Shown: positions 1 through 12,862, numbered from the stretch's first letter. The stretch is DNA of 64,000 nt from Persicaria tinctoria (GCA_037127255.1 JBANSL010000013.1:5024188-5088187); one strand, 5' to 3'. Notes: a model not told the origin generated them from the letters alone. A program made the numbers and translations.

Positions 1-2
1 CT

Positions 3-1363
3 AGTTTGTCCAGAAAATTGAAGGCGTTCTTCTCATGTGCCTCAAATCCTGTCATCCAGAAGCATCGGCTCGTTGTGGAGATAACAGAGTTACGTGAAAG
101 CTTAAGAGAAACTCCCGGGTGGACAGAGGGTTATCAACTCCCAAACAACAGTGTTGTTGCTTATAAGAAGAGGCTTCAAACCGATCCCAGCATTCTCAAC
201 CGTGAGATTATCATTGGTCTAGATGAGGATGTTAGAGATCTCGTCGCCAGGTTTGTTGGAACGGAAGGCGAGCGTGGAGCTGATTTGGTGATCGTTGGGA
301 TGGGTGGCTCTGGTAAAACCACACTTGCAAGAAAGTTTTACAATCAGGAAGAATTAAAGAAGGCGATTCCTAGAAGAGCATGGGTTTGTGTCTCCCAGCA
401 GTGGAATACTCACGAGCTTCAGCTTCAGATATGTCAAATGCTTGGGGTTAGTATTTCAGAAGGCGAAAGGTTTCCCCGAGTTAAACTTGAAGAGTTTCTG
501 CGGCATCAAGAAGGTTCTTCTTTGATTGTTCTTGATGATGTATGGAAGAGGGAAGCTTTACAAGATTTTCTTCCTACTCTATTGACCGGAAATGGTAGAG
601 TTTTGATCACTACTCGTAAGGAAGGAATCTTTCAGTTTCCGGGGATAACTCCTTTTCATGTCCATAATATGCGTCTCCTCACGGAAAAACAGAGTAGAGA
701 GTTATTTTCAACAATTGTTTGCAATAGCAAGGTAGTTATTGTTGAATTCAAGGAGAAGGAGGAGGAGGAGGATGAGTTTGCGAAATTGGGAAGGGTAATG
801 CTAGAAAAATGTGCCGGTTTACCCATTGCAATAATAACACTAGCTGGACTTTTGGGAACAAAGGCCACAATACAAGAATGGGAAAGCATCAAGGATAATG
901 TGGTATCAATAATAATGAAAGACGAGAGAGGTTCCCTTCGCTACGAGGCAGTTAAGAAAGTTTTGGAATTTAGCTATTCTGATTTGCCTTATTATCTAAA
1001 GCCATGCTTTATTTATTTAGGGACCTTCAAAGAAGATGAGGAAATAGATGTTGATACATTGATGAACTTGTGGATAGATGAAGGATTTGTAAAGCCAGAT
1101 CAATGTGCTGAAAGGAGGAGGCTTGAGGGAGTAGCTAAGAATTTTTTGGAAGAGTTGGTACAACGATGTATGGTTCAAGTTGTTTGGAGAGATTATGCGG
1201 GAGATGTATTCGCTATTCGAATTCATGATTTGATGCGAGATCTTTGCATAGAGAAGGGAAAGGAGTTGGGCTTTTTTGGAGTTTTCTCTCCATTTACATC
1301 ATCATCATCAACTCAAATAGAAACATGTCCTCGGATTGTGGTACATAATCGCCGTAATATCAG
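3..1363 (+). CDS. NLR-A exon 1: CC-NBS-LRR resistance protein, NB-ARC part (5' partial)
   Basis: This exon encodes the nucleotide-binding switch of an intracellular plant immune receptor that senses pathogen effectors. It is open from the window edge to a splice donor (AG|GTATG at 1362-1368), giving about 453 codons. Visible motifs, in order, are the P-loop GMGGSGKTT (about nt 299-325), kinase-2 LIVLDDVW (about 523-546), RNBS-B GRVLITTR (about 595-618), GLPL in CAGLPIAI (about 811-834), RNBS-D around CFIYLGTF, and an MHD-type motif IHDLMRDLC (about 1221-1247). The tryptophan ending kinase-2 is typical of CC-type NLRs. The coiled-coil start lies left of the window; the paralogue at 52379 shows about 110 further residues. 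No stop or frameshift is seen, unlike both paralogues. The RPP8/RPP13-like family assignment is from known motifs; the recognised pathogen is unknown. Confidence 0.9.
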
Positions 1364-4174
1364 GTATGCCACACATATACATGTCGCTTTTAAGTTACTA
1401 TTTTTTGTTTTTAAGATACTAAAATGACAATAGGCATAATTATTCATTTGTTGGAAGAATGGAAGTTGTTATGATCGATGATTCATATTTTTCGTTTATA
1501 AAAATGTTTGCCTTTTATGAATGAATATGAATATTTTAATTGTCATGCATTGATTAGAATTAAACAATATTCTTATTCTTATAACATAATATTCATATTA
1601 CCGCAACACATTTGTATTTGTATCATTCGATATTTGCTTAATGTTACATAAAATTTGTATTTACATGAGAATAATTAGAAGGCGAAAAACCTGATTTATC
1701 TCCTCATTTCTATATCTCTATTATCTATATCTATATCTATATTATCTATATCTATATCTATTCTATATATAAAATACTAAAACAGAGACCGCTGAAGCGA
1801 CCTCACTGTCACGGAATTTTCTGGATTAAACGGGATTATTTTTGCTTACGTGGCATTTTCTGATATTTTTAACTAATTTCTAATATTCTATTGCTTCCTA
1901 ATTTTTAAAAAACAAATCTTTTTTATTTGTTTTATATATAGTCGATTAAGAAGATTCTATATGTCAATTATTTAATTTAATCTTTTACATCATATAGAGT
2001 AAAATTTCATCAAGCTTCAATAAAAAAACTTTAATAAAAAACTTATCTATTTTAGCCTTCAAACTTTAATAAAAAAACTTAATATAAAAATACATAATAT
2101 AATTATAAAAACCGCACAACGGGCGGGTAACATATACTAGTTATAGTTTAAAAAAGAACCATTGATGATGTGTTGGTCTTTCCTTAAATTTAGGTTATTT
2201 AGCCGATCACATTAATTAAGCTTTTTAAAATTTAATTTTTTAATTTCTTACTATAATTGAGAGATTATCATATGATTACATGCAAATACTATATTAGGAA
2301 TATAAATCGCATGCAAATACTATATTAGTCAATTATCTATTTAATTTCTAAAGTTTTTAAATAAAATCTTAACAGGCTAGCTAACCTAATAGTTTGAAAT
2401 TTGAATATCTTTATAACATTAGATCTTTTATAATTAAAATCTTAACAAACTAACTAGCCTAATTTTTCTCATATCTTCATAACATAATTAAATTAAGGGT
2501 CATAAATAATTATTAGAGTAATCAAATATTAAATATAAAGTATCTTTTAGTTATATTTTTAATTAAAATAAGTATTTATTAGAATTCACCCAATATTTTG
2601 TAAACTATTATTATTATATATAATAAAGGAGAAGTCGTATGTGTCTAATGTCGACTTCTTCTTAATCGTAGTATTTTCAACTAATTGAAAAAAAATTGTC
2701 AATCAAGAAAATATAAAAATATATGCTAAAGATAGAATTTTATCAAATATGTATCCAACACCACTTAATCAATATAGCAAGATATGCTTAAGATAAGATT
2801 TTACCTAATTTATTTAGATGTCGATGTATTTTTATAAGATTTTACCCAATTTCAATTCATTATATATGGATGTATCACATTCTACCTCTTTTATTTTAAG
2901 CCAATTAAAAAAAATTATACTATGATATAATGATGCATTAAATAATCTATCACAATGAAATTGATAAATTTAATACTCCGTATTTTATTATTCATCCTCT
3001 AATTAATGTATAGACAAGGATAAAAACTTGATTAAAGTTTTTAACAATAATGTTATTTTAATAATTGATTAAAAATATATCGAATATTTTGAGGCAATCA
3101 AGTAATAAATTGCTTTATTATATTTATAAATAAAAATAACTAGTTTATTTTCGTTTAGTTTTAAAAGATAACAGATTTTGGAATTTATAATATATTATTA
3201 AATTAATGCAACTATATATGTGTGTTTCCTAATTGTACCTTTGGGAAAACCTAATTAGCTAATTGTACCACAAACAAAAAAAATAGGTGGGGTGACCCCC
3301 TCCCTCATTCAAGTCAATGGTCAATGTTTGACCGTTGACCAATACAGTTAAATGTTGACCATTGATGTCACTTTTTGTCATGCTATTTTTTTTTACCATT
3401 GACTATTGATGCCATTTTTTTTATGCTATTTTTTCTTTAATGTGATGCAACCTTTTCAAATCGGTATTTTGATACAATTTTTCTAATGTAATTATTTGAT
3501 GTCACTTTTTTTTATACAATTGATGATATATGAGCATAAAATGGGATTACTTTTTTGAATTTGTTTATTGTTCTGTTTTTTTTATGTCATTTATTTACTT
3601 TATTTTTTATTATTTTTCTTTTTATTTTAAACTCTTAAAATTTTAAAATTGATGAAAGAACCAATTATTCAGATACGGAGAGTATATATTAACAAAGTTT
3701 GTAAATACATAAATGAATAACCTCATGCACGAAACCAGAAATTAAAATTCGGGTGGGATAGGTAGGCTAAATTTTCTCATATATGTAATTTTTATCAACA
3801 AAATCCTTAATTTAATATATAAATGAATATTTTTTCTTAATTTTTTTACCTATTATTTTATTTTTGTAAAAATGGGATGGGCTGGAGCAGACCTCGGCTC
3901 GCCGCTCGCCCCTCGGTCCGTCACTAGATAACCTAATCTTTTCAAGCATAAAAATAGTTACGACTTATGAGTGGTCTATTCTCTAGTTAACTTGTTAAAT
4001 CTTAAAATGCGATCGGTTTGTGAAAAATTGTTTGGAATAAATTGCATGTAATCAATGAATTACAAAAGATGCATATATGCTAGTAATTATTACAGTTTCA
4101 TATATGGTCAAAATATTTAATATACGTACAGTAGTATTTAATTTAATTAAGTTTGAATAGATTTGTATACACAG
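1364..4174 (+). other. NLR-A intron between NB-ARC and LRR exons
   Basis: The intron runs from GT at 1364 to AG at 4173-4174. Splicing joins AG to T, making one Ser codon, and keeps the frame into the LRR exon. The same donor and acceptor are present in NLR-B (19307/20915), and the donor is present in NLR-C (54056), so the intron predates the duplications. It is very AT-rich. It contains a short Helitron (1762-2140) absent from the NLR-C intron. Otherwise about 2141-3200 matches 62120-63200 and about 3280-3530 matches 63760-64000. About 3727-4174 matches 20467-20915. No coding sequence is seen in it. Confidence 0.8.
1762..2140 (+). mobile_element. Short non-autonomous Helitron in NLR-A intron
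   Basis: The element starts with TCTATATATAAAATAC and ends with CTAG at 2137-2140. A GC-rich 3' hairpin (ACCGC...GCGGGT) lies about 10 bases upstream of that end, as in plant Helitrons. The orthologous place in the NLR-C intron (about 62105-62130) goes from the TATC microsatellite straight into TATAGTTTAAAA without it, so the insertion is supported by an empty paralogous site. The exact 5' end is blurred by the (TATC)n tract. There is no coding capacity, so it would need Rep/Helicase in trans. Confidence 0.72.
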
Positions 4175-5333
4175 TGCAGAATCTACAGCGTTGGTGTACA
4201 AGTCGCGTCTGAGGACCTTAATTTGGAGCAGTTACTACACGGGCATTGGAGAATTACCCAAACCGTTATTTCCATTTGAAAAGTTGAAGCAGGTCAGGGT
4301 TTTGTCTCTTCAATGTGTTGACTTGGGGGACTCCGCAAAACATATTGGAAATATGATCCTTTTAAGATATTTGCATTTGTATCTATGTAGCTTTACAACC
4401 GGACAAATGGACTTCCTCAAAAAACTAAGAAACTTGCAAACCTTGAAGTTGTTTTATGGGATAAATATGGAGTTGTCTGATAACATAGTTGGTAACATGG
4501 AGCAGCTCAGAGTTCTTTCTATACGTGTTCTTGATGAAAGCAGAGCTGAGCGTCCAACAATTTCAATGGGGGTGGACAAACTAAGGAATTTGCAAACTTT
4601 GGAGATACCTGCTGATGAATGGATTGTTAAGGAGCTTCCTGCTATTATTACCACTGATTTGCAACAACTGAGTTTAAGCTCGATACACAGCCAACAACAG
4701 TTGGATGCTATACTCGGTTATGTTAATAGTAGCACTGTAACCTCTCTTGAAACCCTTGAGCTTTGGCTGGAATTCGAACCATTATTGGAATTTGATTTGC
4801 AGAAGATGAAACTGGAAAGGTGTCAACACTTAAAATTCCTTTCCTTGGATGGAAAGATAAAAAAACAACGGGGGTCAAGGTGGTCGTTCCCTCCTAATCT
4901 TTTGTCGTTGAACTTATCGGGAACAGAGGTCGAGGAAGAGGATGATATGAATCAAGTCATTGCTCAAGTCGTTCACCTAAGGGAACTATTCCTAGATAGT
5001 GGCGCATACAAGGGAGCAAACTTAACTATCAGTGGGCTTCCAAACCTCCACCAGCTTCACTTGGTAAAATTGCCCAATTTGAAGAAATGGAGAATAACAG
5101 AAGGTTCCTTTCCACAACTCCGAGAGTTATATATCGAGGATTGTTGTAAATTGGAAAGGATTCCAGATGAAATAAGAAACATCAAAACACTCCAACTACT
5201 TGAAGTTCGTTGGATGCCAAGGAGATTCTGCAAAAGACTTGAGAAGAGAAAGGAAGGTCAAAGCGATGGAGGAAAAGATTTCCATCTTGTTCAACACATC
5301 CCCACCCTTACAATTCAGAATTTTCGTGATTAA
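4175..5333 (+). CDS. NLR-A exon 2: leucine-rich repeat domain
   Basis: This is the terminal exon, about 386 codons, ending at TAA 5331-5333. It encodes the LRR ligand-sensing and autoinhibitory domain of the receptor. Repeated LxxLxxL segments are visible throughout, for example LRYLHLYLC, LRNLQTLKL, LPNLHQLHL and LRELYIEDC. The exon begins at T4175 after ACAG. The second full codon after the junction codon is GAA; in NLR-B that same codon is TAA. With exon 1 this gives about 840 residues in the window and about 950 for the full protein if the coiled coil is like NLR-C. The 7-A run at about 4858-4864 is intact here but has 8 A in NLR-B. Confidence 0.88.
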
Positions 5334-5552
5334 CAGCACCACTGCCGCGGCTTCGAAATCGAAGGTAACCTCATTTTTATTTTTATTTCCAACTAGATAG
5401 GCCAAATTTTGGACTAAAGGAATTATATTACATATAAATTTTAACTAGTGAGGAAATGCATCAATTCGATGCTTGCAAACTTTCTCTATTATATATAACT
5501 AGTACTTGCACTATGACACGATTTTTCAAAAAAATATAATCTTAATAATATA

Positions 5553-5831
5553 CTCCCTCCGTCCAAAAATACATTGTCTTTTAGCATTTTGCACAAGTTT
5601 TAATAAAACACCTTACTTTTAAAAAAAATCATCATTGCACTAACTTTTTCATAAATTTTATTAATTTTTAACACCCACTACACATTTTAACCAATCAAAT
5701 TATTTTAAAAAGTCAACAACACACAAACCAATACAAATCATTACAACTTTTTACCTAGAAAACCTAAAAGACCATCTATTATTGGACAAAAATTTACATC
5801 TAAAAGTCTATGTATTGTTGGACGGAGGGAG
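5553..5831. mobile_element. Stowaway-like MITE
   Basis: A 279-bp element with inverted ends CTCCCTCCGTCC / GGACGGAGGGAG and TA on both sides. The NLR-B 3' flank (about 22313-22330) reads straight across the site as TAATAATATAATAAATTAAT with a single TA. This is an empty site, so insertion came after the duplication or was lost there. It is non-coding. Confidence 0.88.
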
Positions 5832-5883
5832 TAATAAATTAATATTATAAAATATTGAAAAAAGTTAGGATAAAAATCATTAC

Positions 5884-6641
5884 TAGAGCCGAACCTGAGG
5901 GGATCGAGGCAAAACAGACATCCGCATTGGGGCTAAAATTTAAAAGGGGCCTAATTTTTTTTTTAGATCTATGGATTTTGTTTATTACTCCCTCCGTCCA
6001 AAAATACACGGTCTTTTAGACCTTTGCACGTTGATTAAGAAAACCTATTTGTATTTAAATCTCATTACTTTTATAGAGATGGAAATTCTTTAATTTTAAT
6101 TACTATTGTACTTTTTAGGGGTAATAATTACCCTATAACCCTAAAAACCCATGTATTTTTGACAAAATTTCAAGGCCTAAAAGGCCATATATTTTAGGAC
6201 GGAGGGAGTAGTAAGTTTAACTAAAGACATTATAGTGTATTGGTTAAAATTTTCATTCTTCCTCATTAGTCCAAGGTAAAATTCTCTAAAATGTCATTTA
6301 ATAATCACTAAAAACCACCAATAAAATACAAATTATCCATTATATATGGTTATGAAAAATAAACAAAATATTCTAAATATTTTACTTCCCTTTATCTTGT
6401 GCAACTTCACATTTTAAACATAAAATTTAGATTTTCACAAACCCTTTCTAAAAGAATAATTACCCAAAATCACAAATAAAAAAATTATTTAAAACCACTC
6501 ATATTGAACTTTTTTATATAAAAAAATAGCTAAATAAAATGAAATAAAGGAACGAAATGATAAAAAATCCAAAAAAATAGTAGTAGAGGGCCCCATTTTT
6601 ACATCTTGCCTCGGACATTTCAAATCTAATATTTGGCATTG
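5884..6641. mobile_element. hAT-type non-autonomous element with nested MITE
   Basis: Flanked by the 8-bp direct repeat ATCATTAC (5876-5883 and 6642-6649), the hAT target-duplication length. The ends are weak inverted repeats (TAGAGCCGAA and the reverse complement of TTTGGCATTG). Subterminal GAGGCAA motifs occur on both sides. It is non-coding, and a second MITE (5988-6208) is nested in it. Confidence 0.62.
5988..6208. mobile_element. Stowaway-like MITE nested in hAT element
   Basis: A 221-bp element with the same CTCCCTCCGTCC / GGACGGAGGGAG termini and TA flanks (5986-5987, 6209-6210) as the MITE at 5553. The interiors differ in length, so it is a related subfamily copy. It has no coding sequence. 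Confidence 0.85.
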
Positions 6642-7540
6642 ATCATTACCATAAAAGTATATAGAAAAAATTTCATAATTTTTTAAATCTCATTTAAAGT
6701 AGCATATATAGATATAGATATTTTAAATCATTGTTATTGGTTAGTAAAAAAAAACTCCAAAATATCATTGTAACTTTGTTTAAAAAAATAATATCATTGT
6801 AACTTTGGTATTAAGAATATATATATATATATAGTTAGATGGTTGGTAAATGTGTTAAAAATAAAATAAAAAATTTGATTGATTTAAAGAGATAAATGAA
6901 AGAAGAAAAATAATAATTAAAGAAAAAATATTTGATTGGTTTAAAGAGTTAATTAAAAAATGTAAGGATAACACGTAGGCTCAAGCTCTTATGTTTTAAG
7001 AATATAATAGTACGACTCCCGCGCCATGGTGCGTTTTTTTAAAACTAAAATATTATATATAAAAATATTATAAAATATTAATAAATGTTTAATATAAAAA
7101 TCATAAAAAAAAACTTTACAATAAATGTATCTTTTAATTATTTCATAAAGTTATTTTTTAAAAATCTTATGTAAAGTATAATACATAAATATTGATATTT
7201 TAAATTACTCAGTAATAATAATGTCAATATCATTATAACATTGTTTAAATGTGATGTGTCATAATCAATAGTTATATCCAATGTTTTGAATTAAGTCTAA
7301 TAGTAAGTAAATAAATTTGATTAAACGCAATATTTATATTTGATTGAATTCAATGTTTTGAATTAAGCCCAATAGTTAGTAAGATTAAATAAAGGAGAAT
7401 TAAAGGAAAAAGAAGAAAAAAAATGAGAATTAAAGAAAAATGGGAAAATAAAAATGATCAGTTAAAACTCCTAAAGTGCTTCTACGACTGACACATCATT
7501 CTAAACTCTTCTAAATTAAGAGTTTATATAGATACATAGA
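6642..7540. other. AT-rich NLR-A 3' flank
   Basis: No gene is seen. A stretch near 6893-6942 (AAGAAGAAAAATAATAAT...) recurs at about 22401-22442 behind NLR-B. A CCCGCGCC-containing stretch at about 7018-7030 next to TAGTAC resembles a minus-strand Helitron 3' end, but no partner end was found. Confidence 0.4.
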
Positions 7541-9000
7541 TAGATATAGATATAAAGATTTACATATAGATTAATAGTTAGTAAATGTGTTAAAAATAAA
7601 AGGAAAAAATTGATTTAAAGAGGTGATAAAGAATGCTGACACGTATGCACAAAGTGTTCTACTTTTAAAATATATAAAAATATATAGATATAGATATTCA
7701 TTTGCCCCATGAATATATTTTGTATGTATACAATATGTACCAATCTATTACTAAAGATACTTTTTATATCTAATAAAAAAGTTTATATCAACTAATTAAT
7801 TCTGATAAGAGATTGGATATATTTAGATTTTCAAACTAAGCTAGTATCAGTTTTCATGAAAAATACAAGTGATGATAATTTGATAGTGACTTTCACAGTT
7901 TGTGTTTTTTCTAGATCTTCAAAGGATGGATTACAGAAAAGAACCAATTGAAGGAAGAAGATTGAATGAAAGAGATAAGCAGGATGACCTTCAACTTTAT
8001 TTATTATATATGATATATTGTGAATTTGGCCTACTTGGCAACTACTAAAAAACCAAAAAAAAAACAGAAAAAAAAAAGAAAAGAAAAAGGTGTGAGCATC
8101 AAGAACTTGGATATTCATATCCAGGTTTGCAATAATTAGTAATGAACAGTATGTTTGGGTAATTAGTTATGTGTATGTGTGTGTGAGCCAGATTGGTGGT
8201 ATCTCTACATATTACAAGATGCCAAACAACATTATATTCAAACTGTATTTTTTTTCATATAACAATCAAACTGTATTTGTATTAACGTTGTTGAATTGTT
8301 GTCCTTGTAACCACCTTGATTGTTCTATAGATATAGTTTGATGTTGTTAGTAGATTTCCTGGTGATATCATTGTGTTTTTGGAGTCAAATCCACTCCATT
8401 TTTTCTAACACCAATATAAGAAATTATGTTAGTAGATTGAGTGATTCCATTGTGTGTACCTAAAAATTGAGCTAATCGGTTTACTTGGAGGCCTATTGCT
8501 TCAGTTGGGGGATTGGTTATGTTTATACTTTGTGTATGCGATTAGATTAGATTAACATTTAGAGATATTGAGGGAGAGAGAAACATGCCTTCTCTTAGCA
8601 TTGGTCGACCGAATGGATGCCATTTAGGCTTTGGCCTTGTCATTGGAAGCATCTGCTTTGCTTATTTTGTATAGACGATAAAGGATAGTGGATTTTGTTG
8701 TCTGGGGTTCCCTTTCAAGGACTCCTATCACATTTTTCACACTTATATTCGGTGTTGCTTCAAGTTGCCGGTTACTGCTCTGCTTCCTACCTTCTCCTCC
8801 TCTTGAAGCCCCTCATACATTTATTATGACATCCTAGAAAGGGAAATTTAGAGTTTCCAAAGCTGTAGAAAATAAGCTCGACTTAGGTAGTTTGGGGACA
8901 ATGAAAATAAGCTCCTCTTAGCATTAGCCTAGTTGGGACAAAAGCGCTAGACCCGACAGTCTGAAATAACTAAGCAGCAGCTTCTCACCCAGGGCTAATG
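7541..9000 (+). repeat. Duplicated NLR-A 3' flank block (copy 1)
   Basis: This block is nearly identical to 34239-34294 joined to 43950-44585 and 46782-47580. The second copy is interrupted by a MULE at 34295-43949 and a Helitron at 44586-46781. It therefore serves as the empty-site reference for both insertions. The sub-block at about 8480-8830 resembles a decayed short reading frame (see 47006). No RNA gene or conserved domain is recognised. Confidence 0.8.
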
Positions 9001-9865
9001 CACATAAAGTGTTTGACAAAATGCTCAAGGGAAATTGGTGGAGTTGTTGGGAATGTTGTGATATTCTACGATCAAGTTAGAGAGGGTAAGGTATAGCACC
9101 AATAAAAGATTTAAGTAGAGTAGAGGAGGGGATGTTATAACTATCCTAGTGCCTTTATGTTGTGATTTTTGGGAAGGGTTTGTGGTGAAATCAGAAAGTA
9201 TATATTGGTTAGGCAGGGCAGCTAAGGTGAACAGTCAGATATTAAACTTGCAGTACGTAGCTGGTGTAAATAATCTATAGAACCATTACAATTAGCAGAT
9301 CAAGTAAAAGAGGAAGGACATGGGTTGGGAATGGCATAACCAATCATATATTAAAATAATGGCATAACCAATTAGCAGATCAAGTAAAAGAGGAAGGCCA
9401 GCTAAGGGGGTTTTCAGTAGTTTATTTTCCAGCAATATATCAATTTTTTTTTAGGTTGGCTTCTGTCATCCATATATCACATTTCTGTTATACACATCAT
9501 TTGCCGATTACGTGTTAAAGATGGGAAGTGAAGCAGGGATGCCATCTAAAGCCTTGCAGAGACTTGTGTATTTGAAAATTGGAGTTGGGGGCTTGAAAAA
9601 GAGTCGCAAAACCAATCATATATTAAAATTCCAACAAAAAATATCTTCTAGTTTACATTTTTATAACCATTATGGACCGCCAATAGACTCAAAGCTCTGC
9701 AGCCCTGACTATGTTTTCATCACTTTTAAAAACCGGGTATGTTACTTCAATTCAAATCCGGTTAGCAAAACTCCGAAATCAGAACAAATAATTAAACAAC
9801 TGATGTAGTACAATTGGGTACGTAGATCCTAATCCTCTGCGGGATGCTCCACATCGATCAATGTC
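9001..9865. other. Unassigned region
   Basis: No recognisable gene. A sequence of about 30 bp containing TTAGCAGATCAAGTAAAAG is directly repeated at about 9291 and 9368. A 98-codon open frame at 9512-9808 has no motif I recognise and is probably fortuitous. Confidence 0.3.
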
Positions 9866-10006
9866 AGGAGTGTAAGTCATAGTTTTCTGATGAATAATAC
9901 CATTAGACTCAAACAATGCCCTGCAATCCATATTAATAAACTCCAACCCATTATCTGTTCTTATATGCTGAGGAGTAAGTGAAAACTTTGATTCTTTCAC
10001 AAACTG
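9866..10006 (-). pseudogene. Copia integrase fragment
   Basis: On the minus strand about 45 codons read as the core of a Ty1/copia integrase. The signature RTDNGLEF (second catalytic Asp region) is followed by FESNGIIHQ and YTPD, as in the rve domain. The frame is lost beyond this piece on both sides and no LTRs are attached. It is a relic of an element unrelated to the copia at 55785. Confidence 0.75.
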
Positions 10007-10324
10007 TACGAAATTCCAATCAAGGACAGCTAAATCAATGGTTCTGGATTGGCCACGTCATAGAGCCTAACCAACTTGTTTACTTCTTGTTCTGTTGCTG
10101 AGATCAAACTGTGATCAAAATGTTAGAGATTATTAAAATTCAAAGGTGATAAGATATATAGGATAAACTCTCTGTTACAGATTATTCAATTCATATTTCA
10201 ATTGGGTTTATAGATATTTTGGGTCTAGTTAGAATTGGTCTAGAATAAAAGGGTACATATACATATACATAAAATTGGGTTTATATATAGGATAAAAGGG
10301 TACATATACATAAAATTTGCTTGG
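10007..10324. other. Unassigned AT-rich spacer
   Basis: No gene is seen. A short direct repeat around GGGTACATATACATA (about 10250 and 10299) is the only structure. Confidence 0.3.
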
Positions 10325-12300
10325 GTGACTTATCTGAGCTCATCTCGGACTGCCAAGGTGCGTTCATCCCGGGAAGATCTTTAGCGCACAATAGTGCAGT
10401 GGCACTTGAGATAGTACTGTAAATGGGTATGGTACTAAGGGTGTTTCACCAAGATGTACTATAAAGGTTGATCTTCAGAAGGCTTACGACTATCTTGATT
10501 GGGGATTTATTCGATCCACTCTGATTCATCTGGAATTCCCGGGAAAGCTGGTAAGATTTGATTATGGAGTGTGTTTCTTCTACAACCTTCTCGATTCTGA
10601 TCAATGGGGAGCCCGAGGGGTTCTTCCCGGGGAAACGTGGGCTTCGCCAGGGAGACCCATTATCTCCCTATTTGTTTGTTTTGTGCATGGAGATGCTGAG
10701 CCGTATGCTGCAACAGGCTGCAGAGAACCGCCGATTCAATCATCACCCGAAGTGTAAGAGCTTAAAGCTAGTACATCTTGCCTTTGCGGATGATTTACTG
10801 ATTTTCTGTCGTGCTGATATCCACTCTATTCGAATCATAAAGTAGTGCTTAGACTCCTTCTTTGCTATGTCTGGTCTGCGGGCTAACAATACAAAAAAGC
10901 ACGGTTTTTCTGGCGGGTGTGGATGACAATATTGCTGAGGAGATTGTGGATCAGCTTGGATTTGAGAGAGGGGAGTTCCCGGTAAAATATTTAGGTCTGC
11001 CTCTTCAAGGAAGGAATGTACGGATTCATGAATATACCTTGCTGTACAACAAGATCGGGAATGTGATTCACTCCTGGACAGCTAGAAATCTGTCATACGC
11101 TGGCTGTTTGCAGCTGCTGAAATCTGTATTTGCGGGGATACATAACTTCTGGAGCCAAGTGCTAGTGATGCCTAAAGGAGTTATAGCCAAGATTGAGGGG
11201 ATGTGCAAACGTTTCTTATGGAACGGTACAGCTGAGGGGAAAAAACATCTTGTAGCATGGGAGGAGGTCACTAAACCATTTAGTGAAGGGGGACTTGAGA
11301 TCCATAAACTTCTGGCGTGGAACAGGAGTGTGTTTGCTAAGATGTGTGGGATATATGGGATATGACACCAATAGCTCGTGAATCATGGGTGTGGCGCAAT
11401 ATAATAGCTGGTAAGGAGGAATTAAAACAAGCCTTGGGCTTGGAAGGTATTCAAGATAGCAACCTACAACAGCTAATGAAACCAGACCAGATGGAAAGCT
11501 GTCATGTGCACTGATTTACCAGCTAATCAGAGTGAAGAAGAATGAAGTCGATTGGGGTGATCTGCTATGGGGGAAACTTCAATGCAAGAAGTGGGCTTTC
11601 ATAGTTTGGTTGGCTGTCCGGAAGAGGCTCCAAACTGGACAGAAAGTGAAACATTGGAAAGGTATAGATGCTGCTGAATGTGTGTTGTGTAGAAGTGAGG
11701 AAGAAAATGAGAACCATTTGTGGTTTAGCTGCCCGACAATCCAGGTTGTGCAAACGTTAGTCTTCGCATGGGTTGGAATCTCGTGTAGATTTGCTACCAT
11801 TGAGGACTGGTTGGCTTGGTTTGCTTGCGAGCCGAAACGAGTTCAGAAGTCGCAGCTCTACCAAGCAAAGCTCCTTGCTTTCGAAGCACTCGTCTACTTC
11901 ACTTGGAAGGCGAGAAATGGAGTGAGATTTGGACAGGAGACATTCGATGCGAATGCGTGTGCTATTGCTATTATTGCAAGTTGTAGAAGCCGGATATCTG
12001 CAAGGTGGAAATGCAAGCAAATTGTAGACAGATTGGGAAATAGGGGGAATTGATTAGTTGGACAGTAGAAGGTATGAGCGGGTATAGAAGGGAGTAGGAG
12101 AGTAGAGATTAGAGATGTGAGAGAGTTATTTATATTGGAGATTTTTGGTATATTGAGGGGTATAGTAGAGCATACGGTGGCCCTTTTGAGTGCTTGGCCC
12201 CGTGATTTGTATTTTGGTGGGTAGAACTCTTGGTTTGGTTCTGCTCTTATTTGTAATTTGTTTATCTTGGTTAAGTTTAACCACCACATCTATATATTTA
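10325..12300 (+). pseudogene. LINE (L1-type) reverse transcriptase relic
   Basis: Successive frames encode pieces of a plant L1 polymerase. These are FIPGRSLAHNSAVAL (about 10362-10406) and the RT core GLRQGDPLSPYLFVLCMEM with HLAFADDLLIFC, whose FADD box replaces the usual YADD (10558-10845). The RT C-terminal part is at 10862-11365, and a zf-RVT domain containing CVLCRSEEENENHLWFSC lies in 11532-12053. At least three frameshifts or stops separate them. ORF1 and the endonuclease are missing, so it is 5'-truncated. The downstream T/G-rich stretch to about 12300 is probably its 3' UTR. It cannot encode an active enzyme. Confidence 0.85.
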
Positions 12301-12862
12301 CCGGTTCAGACATAAACTTTGCTTGTTTGTTTCACTTTAATAAATCTTGATTCACCTGCTCCAGAATTCTTGCTGAAATCTCGGAAAGAATCCGAACAGT
12401 TTTTCAAAACGTGACCCGACGTAGCTCACGGACCGAAGGTGGTGGTGTGCGCATGTAGGACTCCTATCCCAACTCTCAATAGCCCTTTCAAAAACTTCTC
12501 CTTAAAAACAACCCCTCAACCCCTTTTGCAATCAACGTGAGATTTTAAAAAGTCCAAAAGACACTTTGGAAAAAAAAACCATGAACATTTCCCCAACAGA
12601 TCTTGATTCTTATCTTCATGAGGCACAACTCCTCAGGTACCTCTCAGGTCAGTGGGTCTTCAAATCTCCACTCTTGAAGTTGTCCAGCAACGTAACCTTT
12701 TGATATATAATATAATAGTATATATATGTAGAAGTTGGTCCTTCGGTGTCTTGCGATTCCCATAAACACGTGTGGGATCATCCATACCTACAATATAAAA
12801 GCCGAAGAAGCCTTTAAAACAACATAATACATATTAATTGTTGTATAGTTAGATAAGATACA
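12301..12862. other. Unassigned region
   Basis: No gene or clear repeat recognised. The 8 bases 12855-12862 (AAGATACA) are the left target duplication of the hAT element that follows. Confidence 0.3.

Noticed and set aside
656..892. Minus-strand ORF repeated in all three NLR copies
   Set aside because: It is the antisense shadow of the NB-ARC coding sequence and is conserved only because the sense frame is.
7005..7040. Minus-strand Helitron 3' end
   Set aside because: Only a CCCGCGCC-rich stretch near TAGTAC; the terminal CTAG is altered and no 5' partner was found.
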